A stretch of DNA of 11,341 nucleotides from Thermodesulfovibrionales bacterium (GTDB lineage Bacteria > Nitrospirota > Thermodesulfovibrionia > Thermodesulfovibrionales > UBA1546), in assembly GCA_919901705.1 (NCBI GenBank), contig CAKKPR010000247.1:1-11341 (forward strand), in the 5' to 3' direction. A program made the translations under genes and the position numbers. Under the pieces are notes generated by a model. The model was not told where the DNA came from, ran no database searches, and worked only from the letters and a program-made list of their open reading frames with translations. Below, one piece after another: positions 5,965 to 11,341 of the stretch; the stretch's first letter is position 1; every line of letters begins with the position of its first letter.

Positions 5965-7272
5965 TTAGCCCCTTCTGCCCTTTACCCTTCCCTTTTTTAA
6001 AAACCCTTCATAAGAACGGGTAAGGAGATGGGATTCCATCTGCGATACTGTATCAAGCGCCACACCAACAACAATCAAAAGCGACGTGCCGCCAAAGTAA
6101 AATGGAACATTAAATCTACTTATAAGGATTTCAGGTATAATGCACACAACCGCAAGATAAATTGCACCGACAAATGTCAATCTTGACAGAACCCTGTATA
6201 TATATTCTGATGTCTTCTGCCCCGGTCTTATGCCAGGTATATACCCGCCATATTTCTTTAAGTTATCGGCTATATCTATCGGATTAAATACAATAGCAGT
6301 ATAAAAATAGGCAAAAAAGAATATCATCCCGACATAAAGCGTGGTGTAAAGAATTGTCCCGGGTGAAAGTTGTTTTGCTATGCCCTGAACCCACGGTATT
6401 GCTATGAAACCGGCAATAGTCGCAGGGAACATTATTATGGATGATGCAAATATCGGGGGGATAACGCCGGCGGTATTTATCTTAAGGGGAAGATGGGTGC
6501 TTTGACCGCCATATACCTTGCGGCCCACAAGCCGCTTTGCATATTGCACGGGTATCTTTCTCTGTCCCCTTTCCATAAAAATTATCACGCCGACTATCGC
6601 AATCATCATCACTATCAGAAAAATCACAAAGAATATTGACAAAGTACCGGCCTGTATAAGACTGAACGTGCTCACAACAGCATTAGGGAATCCTGCAACT
6701 ATACCTGCAAATATTATCAGAGAGATGCCATTGCCTATGCCCCTCTCCGTAATCTGCTCTCCAAGCCACATTATAAATGCTGTGCCTGAGGTAAGGGTTA
6801 GCATTGTAAGCAGCCTGAAGGACCAGCCGGGATTCTGTATGAATGCACCCTGCGCCATACTTTCAAGCCCTACTGCAATTCCAAAAGATTGTATCGCACT
6901 AATGACCACAGTCCCGTATCTGGTATACCTTGTAATCTTTTTCCTGCCTGTCTCTCCTTCTTTTGCAAGCTTTCCAATTGCCGGTATTACAACGGTCAGA
7001 AGCTGGAATATAATTGATGCGCTTATGTAGGGCATTATGCCGAGAGCAAATATTGTTACCCTGGAAAGGGCGCCTCCGGAAAACATATCAAAAAACCCCA
7101 TAATCGCCCCGCCTTTTTCGGAAAGGAATTTGCTCAACTCCTCGCCATTTATACCGGGGGTCGGAATATGACCTCCTATCCTGTACACGGTAAGAAGCGC
7201 AAGAGTAAAGACTATCCTGTTTTTTAATTCAGGGACTCTAAATATGTTCTTGAAACTTGAAAGGGCTCCCAT
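5965..7272 (-). CDS. secY: Preprotein translocase subunit SecY
   Basis: The product has 435 residues with ten predicted membrane segments. It forms the protein-conducting channel of the inner membrane with SecE and SecG. Landmarks include YRIGGHIPTPGIN (30-42) after the first helix, GIMPYISASIIFQLLT (78-93), the cytosolic loop FMERGQRKIPVQYAKR (232-247), IPPIFASS (271-278) and the loop around GIRPGQKTSEYI. The start at ATG 7272 fits the family N-terminus. No Shine-Dalgarno sequence precedes it; the 20 nt upstream are the repeat AAACTTTTAACTTT plus CACT. The 99-nt gap to rplO carries palindrome copy B between two direct repeats, so expression relative to rplO may differ from the rest of the operon. 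Confidence 0.98.
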   Translation of the reverse strand: MGALSSFKNIFRVPELKNRIVFTLALLTVYRIGGHIPTPGINGEELSKFLSEKGGAIMGFFDMFSGGALSRVTIFALGIMPYISASIIFQLLTVVIPAIGKLAKEGETGRKKITRYTRYGTVVISAIQSFGIAVGLESMAQGAFIQNPGWSFRLLTMLTLTSGTAFIMWLGEQITERGIGNGISLIIFAGIVAGFPNAVVSTFSLIQAGTLSIFFVIFLIVMMIAIVGVIIFMERGQRKIPVQYAKRLVGRKVYGGQSTHLPLKINTAGVIPPIFASSIIMFPATIAGFIAIPWVQGIAKQLSPGTILYTTLYVGMIFFFAYFYTAIVFNPIDIADNLKKYGGYIPGIRPGQKTSEYIYRVLSRLTFVGAIYLAVVCIIPEILISRFNVPFYFGGTSLLIVVGVALDTVSQMESHLLTRSYEGFLKKGRVKGRRG

Positions 7273-7276
7273 AGTG

Positions 7277-7334
7277 AAAGTTAAAAGTTTCCGCCCCGGA
7301 CGGATTCGCCTGAGGCGAAAAAAGTTAAAAGTTT
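7277..7334. repeat. 14-nt direct repeats flanking the secY-leader palindrome
   Basis: aaagttaaaagttt occurs exactly at 7277-7290 and again at 7321-7334, enclosing a 30-bp GC-rich palindromic insert. Exact flanking repeats are what a target-site duplication would look like, although they could also be two units of an AT-rich array. Confidence 0.75.
7290..7319. repeat. GC-rich double palindrome, copy B (secY-rplO gap)
   Basis: Contains tccg-ccc-cgga (7290-7300) and ttcgcc-tga-ggcgaa (7305-7319). The blocks CGCCCCGG and TCGCCTGAGGCGA are identical to those of copy A but lie on the opposite strand. In the operon transcript it would form a hairpin about 30-45 nt before the secY ATG. Confidence 0.8.
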
Positions 7335-7371
7335 TAAATTAAAGAGAAGCTGAAATCCTTTATTCTGCATC

Positions 7372-7812
7372 TTAGATTTTTTCAGCCTTGCCGCCTGCAG
7401 CTGCTATCTTGGATGAAGCTGCAGAACTAAAAACGCTTGCCTTTATTGTGATTGGTCTTGTTATTTCACCGCCGCCGAGGATCTTCACGCCGTCCCTGGG
7501 GTTTTTTATAATGCCGTTTTCAAGCAGCACATCGGGTGTTATAACATCGACGCCCTCAATCCTCATTATGTCTTTCAGGTTTACTATTGCATATTCCTTT
7601 GCAAAAATATTCCTGAAACCGCGTTTGGGAAGTCTTCTCTGCAATGGCATCTGCCCGCCTTCAAAGCCTGCTCCCTTTCCGCCGCCTGAGCGTGCCTTTT
7701 GCCCTTTGTGCCCTTTGCACGATGTCTTACCATGTCCTGAACCTATTCCGCGTCCAACCCGTTTAACCTTCTTATTGCTGCCGGACGCAGGGCTTAAATC
7801 CTCTATCCTCAT
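7372..7812 (-). CDS. rplO: 50S ribosomal protein L15
   Basis: The product has 146 residues. It opens MRIEDLSPASGSNKKVKRVGRGIGSGHGKTSCKGHKGQ, the glycine- and lysine-rich arm of L15 that threads into 23S rRNA. The globular domain follows, with a GGGEI motif around 114. L15 is needed for late assembly of the 50S subunit. GGAGG lies 6 nt before ATG 7812. It follows rpsE after only 12 nt, so rpmD (L30), normally between the two, is not here. Confidence 0.97.
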   Translation of the reverse strand: MRIEDLSPASGSNKKVKRVGRGIGSGHGKTSCKGHKGQKARSGGGKGAGFEGGQMPLQRRLPKRGFRNIFAKEYAIVNLKDIMRIEGVDVITPDVLLENGIIKNPRDGVKILGGGEITRPITIKASVFSSAASSKIAAAGGKAEKI

Positions 7813-7824
7813 CTATCTCCTCCG

Positions 7825-8373
7825 CTATTTACTCGCCTGAGTCGAGTTTGCTTCTCGTTGCGAGTCGTTCCCGACCTGTGTCTCTTCCTCAACCCTTCCC
7901 CTCAGTCTGCGAACTACATCAGGGTCCTTAAGCCGAACAAGGCCATCGAGTGTTGCCTTTGCCGTATTATAAGGATTATGGCTGCCTATTGCCTTTGCAA
8001 CTATATTCTGTATGCCTGCAACGTCAAGCACTGCCCTGACAGCGCCACCGGCTATCAGTCCTGTCCCCTTAACTGCAGGATTCATTACCACATGTCCGGA
8101 ACCAAATCTCCCTATTATCCTGTGAGGAATGGTCCCATTTTTTAATGTAACTTTGATAAGGGATTTTTTTGCATGCTCAACTGCCTTTCTTATTGCCTCA
8201 GGGACTTCCGATGCCTTGCCTTTGCCGATACCTACTGTGCCTGCACCGTCTCCTACTGCAACCAGCGCGGCAAAGGAAAATCTTCTTCCTCCCTTGACAA
8301 CCTTGGCGACCCTGTTTATAAATACAACCTTATCTTTTAGAGTCAGTCCTTCCGGATCAATCTTTTTCACCAT
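7825..8373 (-). CDS. rpsE: 30S ribosomal protein S5 with repeat-derived C-terminal tail
   Basis: The product has 182 residues. The double-stranded RNA-binding domain is at about 10-75 (VVFINRVAKVVKGGRRFSF) and the second domain (HRIIGRFGSGHVVMNPAVKGTGLIAGGAVRAVL) follows. S5 acts in translational fidelity and lines the mRNA entry channel. The C-terminus is longer than in E. coli (167 residues); its final ~14 codons (NDSQREANSTQASK) are written in hairpin-like DNA related to the double palindrome seen elsewhere. The start is ATG 8373, but AGGGGG is only 1 nt away. The next codon, GTG 8370, is a possible alternative that changes one residue. Confidence 0.96.
   Translation of the reverse strand: MVKKIDPEGLTLKDKVVFINRVAKVVKGGRRFSFAALVAVGDGAGTVGIGKGKASEVPEAIRKAVEHAKKSLIKVTLKNGTIPHRIIGRFGSGHVVMNPAVKGTGLIAGGAVRAVLDVAGIQNIVAKAIGSHNPYNTAKATLDGLVRLKDPDVVRRLRGRVEEETQVGNDSQREANSTQASK
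7831..7864. repeat. Degenerate third palindrome copy inside the rpsE 3' end
   Basis: tcgcctgagtcga (7833-7845) matches the TCGCCTGAGGCGA core of copies A and B at 12 of 13 positions. It forms a hairpin with arms actcg and cgagt (7831-7847), and a second small hairpin ctcg-ttg-cgag follows at 7854-7864. It encodes the C-terminal tail of S5. Confidence 0.5.
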
Positions 8374-8387
8374 ACCCCCTATTACAC

Positions 8388-8459
8388 AAATTCAAAGTTT
8401 AAAATTAAAAATTCAAAAGAAGGAATTCCACAATTTTGAATTTTGATTTTTGAATTTTG
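8388..8459. repeat. AT-rich inverted repeat filling the rpsE-rplR gap
   Basis: aaaattcaaaa (8408-8418) is the exact inverse of ttttgaatttt (8434-8444), and a further copy lies at 8448-8458. The loop holds the palindrome ggaattcc (8422-8429). The same gaattttg motif is next to copy A at 5905-5921. The gap is 90 nt, long for this operon, and has no gene. Confidence 0.7.
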
Positions 8460-8463
8460 CATC

Positions 8464-8826
8464 TTAAAACTCCAGTCCTGCTTCTCTGGCTGCCTCTGCC
8501 AATGCCTTCACCCTGCCGTGATAAAGATATCCACCCCTGTCAAAAACAACCTTTTTTATACCTTTTCCTAACGCCTTCCTGGCGATGAATTCCCCAACCT
8601 GTTTTGCTGTTGCAATATTCCCTTTATGGGATTTTTTATCCTTAAATTCCTTATCAATGCTTGAGGCTGAGACAACTGTCTGTTTATTATAGTCATCTAT
8701 AATCTGGGCATACATGTGATCAAGGCTTCTGTAAACTGAAAGTCTCGGTCTCTCAGGAGTGCCTGCAACCTTCTTCCTTATTCTCTCATGCCGCCTTTTT
8801 CTTGCTTCTCTTATATCTGCTGTCAA
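8464..8826 (-). CDS. rplR: 50S ribosomal protein L18
   Basis: The product has 120 residues. The basic N-terminus (REARKRRHERIRKKVAGTPERPRLSVYRS) and the C-terminal VVFDRGGYLYHGRVKALAEAAREAGLEF are diagnostic. L18 binds 5S rRNA with L5 and forms part of the central protuberance. The start codon is TTG 8826, strongly supported by GGAGG 7 nt upstream and by the lack of any other start near the conserved N-terminus. Upstream, the gap to rplF contains degenerate TTTTGAACC / TTTTAACC units; downstream lies the AT-rich inverted repeat. Confidence 0.97.
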   Translation of the reverse strand: MTADIREARKRRHERIRKKVAGTPERPRLSVYRSLDHMYAQIIDDYNKQTVVSASSIDKEFKDKKSHKGNIATAKQVGEFIARKALGKGIKKVVFDRGGYLYHGRVKALAEAAREAGLEF

Positions 8827-8841
8827 CTTAAAACCTCCGAA

Positions 8842-8878
8842 TTATTTTGAACTGTTTGCCCTTTTGAACCTTTTAACC
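8842..8878. repeat. Degenerate TTTTGAACC-type units, rplF-rplR gap
   Basis: ttttgaact, ttttgaacc and ttttaacc follow each other in one short gap, and a related aacctttttaccc lies in the next gap at 9441-9453. They are too degenerate to define a unit firmly. They resemble the filler sequences in the other gaps of this operon. Confidence 0.4.
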
Positions 8879-9420
8879 TATTTCTTCCCTGCCTTGCCAA
8901 CCTTAAGCTTTAACCTCTGACCGGCATATCTTACGCCCTTGCCCTTATAAGCATCCGGGGGCCTTAGCGCCTTCAGATTTGCAGAAATCTGTCCTATCTG
9001 CTGTTTGTCAATACCGGTTAATGTAATCTGTACCTGCTTTTGATCCACCGCAGCTTTAACCCCTGCCGGCAGTTCAAATTCTACCGGATGAGAATATCCA
9101 AGGGCTAACACAAGCTTATTGCCCTGAACCTGCGCCCTGTAACCGGTCCCTGAAATTTCAAGAACCCTCTGATACCCTGTCGATACTCCGGATACCATAT
9201 TTGCTATAAGGCTCCTTGTAAGCCCATGGAGCGCCCTCACATTCTTTTCCTCGCTTGACCTTTCAACAAGTATTTTACCCTCATTTACAGAAACCTTTAT
9301 GCCTGTGGGACACTTGGAAGCAGTCTCGCCCTTTGGTCCCTTGACCCTTACAGTTGCATCATCAACTTTTATATCTACACCTTTCGGTATATCTATCGGT
9401 TTCTTCCCTATCCGTGACAT
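8878..9420 (-). CDS. rplF: 50S ribosomal protein L6
   Basis: The product has 180 residues and opens MSRIGKKPIDIPKGVDIKV. It has the two repeated L6 domains, with the GYSHPVEFELP turn near the middle and the rRNA-binding C-terminus LRPPDAYKGKGVRYAGQ. L6 sits near the sarcin-ricin loop, close to the factor-binding site. AGGAG lies 12 nt before ATG 9420, a rather long spacing. It lies between rpsH and rplR as in the standard spc order. Confidence 0.98.
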   Translation of the reverse strand: MSRIGKKPIDIPKGVDIKVDDATVRVKGPKGETASKCPTGIKVSVNEGKILVERSSEEKNVRALHGLTRSLIANMVSGVSTGYQRVLEISGTGYRAQVQGNKLVLALGYSHPVEFELPAGVKAAVDQKQVQITLTGIDKQQIGQISANLKALRPPDAYKGKGVRYAGQRLKLKVGKAGKK

Positions 9421-9471
9421 TTTATTTTTGTTCTCCTCTTAACCTTTTTACCCTGTTTTCGATGTATTTAA

Positions 9472-9864
9472 TTACCAAACGTGACAAAGGACTTCACCGC
9501 CGATACTTTCGCGCCGACATGTATTATCACTGGCCACACCTTTAGATGTTGTCAGTATTGCAATGCCCACGCCGCCCATCACCCTGGGAATTTCCTTGCC
9601 CCCGACATAGACCCTGCGGCCGGGCTTACTTATCCTTTTCAAACCGGATACAACACTGCTGCCATCAATATATTTAAGGGCAACCCTTAAAATGCCCTGT
9701 TTCTCGTCTTTCAGTATCTTATACGCCCTTATAAAACCTTCCTCTTTCAGAATCTTGACTACCTCAAGCTTCATTCTCGAAGCCGGGATATCAACCTTTT
9801 CCGCACGTATTGTAATTGCGTTTCTAATGCGTGTGAGCATGTCCGCTATTGGATCACTTACCAT
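9472..9864 (-). CDS. rpsH: 30S ribosomal protein S8
   Basis: The product has 130 residues, normal length. It begins MVSDPIADMLTRIRNAI and ends GGEVLCHVW. S8 binds the central domain of 16S rRNA and, in E. coli, represses the spc operon by binding its mRNA near rplE. The segment after the conserved GVAILTTSKGV-like turn reads ASDNTCRRESIGGE, where most S8 proteins have something like MTDREARKxGxGGE. The spacing is unchanged, so this is divergence rather than a frameshift. AGGTG lies about 7 nt before ATG 9864. Confidence 0.97.
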   Translation of the reverse strand: MVSDPIADMLTRIRNAITIRAEKVDIPASRMKLEVVKILKEEGFIRAYKILKDEKQGILRVALKYIDGSSVVSGLKRISKPGRRVYVGGKEIPRVMGGVGIAILTTSKGVASDNTCRRESIGGEVLCHVW

Positions 9865-9877
9865 TATTCTTCACCTC

Positions 9878-10063
9878 TTACCAACTTGATTTTGTCACTC
9901 CGGGTAACTGTCCCCTCAGAGCAAGCGTCCTGAAACATATCCTGCAAAGCCCAAAATCTCTCAAAAACCCTCTCGGCCTTCCGCATATACGGCATCTGTT
10001 ATAAGCCCTCACCTTAAACTTGGGCTTTCTCTTAACTTTTTCGATCATGCAAGTTTTTGCCAT
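9878..10063 (-). CDS. rpsN: 30S ribosomal protein S14, zinc-binding short form
   Basis: The product has 61 residues, the length of the short zinc-binding S14 (type Z). Cys24, Cys27, Cys40 and Cys43 form the zinc site in CRIC...CRIC. It is on the 30S head, near the decoding region. The start is ATG 10063: the product then begins MAKTCMIEK, and AGGAG lies 3 nt before it; the frame extends further upstream but into the end of rplE. It is 10 nt from rplE and 13 nt from rpsH. Confidence 0.97.
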   Translation of the reverse strand: MAKTCMIEKVKRKPKFKVRAYNRCRICGRPRGFLRDFGLCRICFRTLALRGQLPGVTKSSW

Positions 10064-10073
10064 ATTCTCCTCT

Positions 10074-10640
10074 TTACTTTCTAAATGGCATGCCCATATG
10101 CTGTAGCAGGGCTTTACCTTCATTGTTCGTCTTTGCAGTCGTGCATATTATGATATCCATTCCATGGACTACTTCAACCTTGTCATATTCTATTTCCGGA
10201 AATATAAACTGCTCTTTTATGCCAAGCGCATAGTTGCCCCTGCCGTCAAAAGACTTTCCCGGAACACCTTTAAAATCCCTGACCCTTGGAAGTGCAAGGT
10301 TTATAAACCTGTCGAGAAACTCATACATCATCCTGCCCCTTAATGTAACCTTACACCCTATCGGCATATCTTTTCTAAGCTTGAACGCCGCAATCGATTT
10401 CTTTGCTTTAGTAATTACTGCCTTCTGCCCGGTTACAATGCCAAGTTCTTTCTGGGCAGCCTCGAGTAACTTTATATTCTGAATAGCCTCGCCAAGTCCG
10501 ATATTAAGAACCACCTTTTCAACCTTTGGAACCTGCATTACATTCTTATATGAAAACTCTTTTATAAGAGCAGGGACCACCTCTTTAATGTATTTCGCCT
10601 TTAGTCTTGGGACTGTTACTGGTCTATCGTTTCTTTGCAT
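10074..10640 (-). CDS. rplE: 50S ribosomal protein L5
   Basis: The product has 188 residues. It contains the L5 hallmarks RLKAKYIKEVVPALIKEF, NVMQVPKVEKVVLNIGLGEA and the loop RVRDFKGVPGKSFDGRGNYALGIKEQ. It binds 5S rRNA and contacts P-site tRNA in the central protuberance. ATG 10640 is the only start near the conserved N-terminus, so the gene overlaps the end of rplX by 25 nt and adds a short MQRNDRPVTV extension before the usual start of the family. Only a weak AAGGGTG precedes it, so translation is likely coupled to rplX. Confidence 0.97.
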   Translation of the reverse strand: MQRNDRPVTVPRLKAKYIKEVVPALIKEFSYKNVMQVPKVEKVVLNIGLGEAIQNIKLLEAAQKELGIVTGQKAVITKAKKSIAAFKLRKDMPIGCKVTLRGRMMYEFLDRFINLALPRVRDFKGVPGKSFDGRGNYALGIKEQFIFPEIEYDKVEVVHGMDIIICTTAKTNNEGKALLQHMGMPFRK

Positions 10641-10936
10641 TTTTTACACACCCTTGATTTTTTACCACTATCGAAAGTCATACTTGCAATCCTTGCAGGC
10701 TTGCTGCACCTTGGACATATAAGCATAACATTCGATATGTGAACTGGAGCCTCCTTCTCAATAATTCCACCCTGAGAATATTTTTTGCTCGGCTTCATAT
10801 GTTTTTTTATAATGTTTACTTTCTCTATTATCAGTTTGTCCTTTGATAACATAACTGATAGCACACGGCCCTTCTTGCCTTTTTCCTTGCCGGTAGTCAC
10901 TAAAACTGTATCGCCCTTCTTAATACCTAACCCCAT
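10616..10936 (-). CDS. rplX: 50S ribosomal protein L24 with a four-cysteine motif
   Basis: The product has 106 residues. The KOW domain lies at the N-terminus (KKGDTVLVTTGKEKGKKGRV), followed by the L24 core KVNIIKKHMKPSKK and APVHISNVML. L24 starts 50S assembly and lies near the exit tunnel. The C-terminal part has Cys74, Cys77, Cys97 and Cys100 in CPRC...CKKC, a likely zinc ribbon found in only some L24 proteins. GGAGG lies 12 nt before ATG 10936, within the end of rplN; the gap to rplN is 4 nt and rplE overlaps its 3' end. Confidence 0.97.
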   Translation of the reverse strand: MGLGIKKGDTVLVTTGKEKGKKGRVLSVMLSKDKLIIEKVNIIKKHMKPSKKYSQGGIIEKEAPVHISNVMLICPRCSKPARIASMTFDSGKKSRVCKKCKETIDQ

Positions 10937-10940
10937 TTTT

Positions 10941-11309
10941 CTAGATAACCTCCGGTGCTAATGATATTATCTTTGTAAATTCTTTCCATCTCAACTCCCG
11001 CGCAACAGGTCCAAATATTCTTGTGCCCACGGGCTCTCCCTGAGGATCTATCAGCACAACCGCATTCTGGTCAAATCTTATGTAGGAGCCGTCAGGCCTT
11101 CTCTGCTCTTTCCTGGTCCTCACTACAACAGCCTTTGCCTTTGAGCCTTTTTTGACATTGGAATCAGGAATGGCTTCCTGCACACTGACAACTATAATAT
11201 CTCCAAGCCGCGCATATCTCCTGCGCATGCCGCCAAGAACCTTTATACACCGGACCCTTTTGGCGCCTGAATTATCTGCTACTTCAAGTATGCTCCTGTC
11301 CTGAATCAT
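10941..11309 (-). CDS. rplN: 50S ribosomal protein L14
   Basis: The product has 122 residues, the standard length. It opens MIQDRSILEVADNSGAKRVRCIKVLGG and ends VARELRWKEFTKIISLAPEVI. L14 lies at the subunit interface, where it forms a bridge to the 30S subunit and is near the factor-binding site. AAGGAG lies 8 nt before ATG 11309, overlapping the last codon of rpsQ. It is the first complete gene at the right edge and belongs to the same operon as everything down to rplQ. Confidence 0.98.
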   Translation of the reverse strand: MIQDRSILEVADNSGAKRVRCIKVLGGMRRRYARLGDIIVVSVQEAIPDSNVKKGSKAKAVVVRTRKEQRRPDGSYIRFDQNAVVLIDPQGEPVGTRIFGPVARELRWKEFTKIISLAPEVI

Positions 11310-11322
11310 TCCCTATTGCTCC

Positions 11323-11341
11323 TTATGCCTTTTCAAGTATG
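11323..11341 (-). CDS. rpsQ: 30S ribosomal protein S17, last codons only
   Basis: On the minus strand the right edge reads ATA CTT GAA AAG GCA TAA, that is ILEKA and stop, 13 nt before the rplN start. S17 commonly ends in a similar (V/L)EKA sequence and is the normal gene upstream of rplN. The call rests on position and these five residues. Confidence 0.7.

Noticed and set aside
6518..7030. Long plus-strand open frame opposite secY
   Set aside because: It is antisense to conserved secY, has no ribosome binding site or recognisable product, and is explained by secY codon composition.
7813..7824. A hidden or short rpmD between rpsE and rplO
   Set aside because: Only 12 nt separate the two genes, and they hold the rplO ribosome binding site.
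9472..9560. Frameshift near the end of rpsH
   Set aside because: The spacing to the conserved GGEVLC motif is unchanged and the frame closes normally, so substitution is the simpler explanation.

Overview
The window is almost entirely the distal spc operon and the alpha operon of a bacterium, read on the minus strand from the right edge leftwards: rpsQ (last codons only), rplN, rplX, rplE, rpsN, rpsH, rplF, rplR, rpsE, rplO, secY, map, infA, rpmJ, rpsM, rpsK, rpsD, rpoA, rplQ. A strong bidirectional hairpin terminator at 1725-1753 closes the operon. The zinc-binding forms of S4, S14 and L36, the intact alpha C-terminal domain and the infA-rpmJ junction all point to an ordinary bacterium. Moderate GC, an AraC-type response regulator and intergenic filler repeats would suit a Nitrospirota or deltaproteobacterial-type diderm. 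That placement is an impression from the protein sequences, not a demonstrated assignment. Two genes often found in this cluster are missing from their usual places: rpmD (between rpsE and rplO) and adk (between secY and map).

Left of the terminator is a different, accessory unit, also on the minus strand. It holds a response regulator with a receiver and an AraC-type DNA-binding domain (878-1597), then a 46-residue protein that is little more than a twin-arginine (Tat) signal peptide (598-738), then the first 180 residues of a protein with a FlgD-like Ig fold and no signal peptide of its own (1-540, cut by the window edge). Between the regulator and the Tat gene lie two direct repeats spaced exactly 21 bp, just upstream of a plausible weak sigma70 promoter. 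This is the geometry expected of an AraC-family activator site, so the regulator may control the downstream pair.

The most unusual content is in the gaps of the ribosomal operon. Several gaps are filled by short repetitive or palindromic sequences. A GC-rich double palindrome occurs in the map-secY and secY-rplO gaps in opposite orientations, and a degenerate third copy forms the last codons of rpsE. A GTGTCAGT-type array separates rpmJ from rpsM, a 17-nt unit near infA recurs near the Tat gene, and AT-rich inverted repeats lie between rpsE and rplR. The genes next to these insertions (secY, map, infA) lack a recognisable Shine-Dalgarno sequence, whereas most of the other ribosomal protein genes have one. 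infA instead has a near-consensus extended -10 promoter within the end of map, placed so that the transcript would begin only a few bases before the ATG, which would give a leaderless mRNA.

Functionally, the main operon makes ribosomal proteins of both subunits, the SecY translocon channel, methionine aminopeptidase, initiation factor 1 and the RNA polymerase alpha subunit. The accessory unit is probably a regulated envelope or export function, but its role cannot be named from what is visible.
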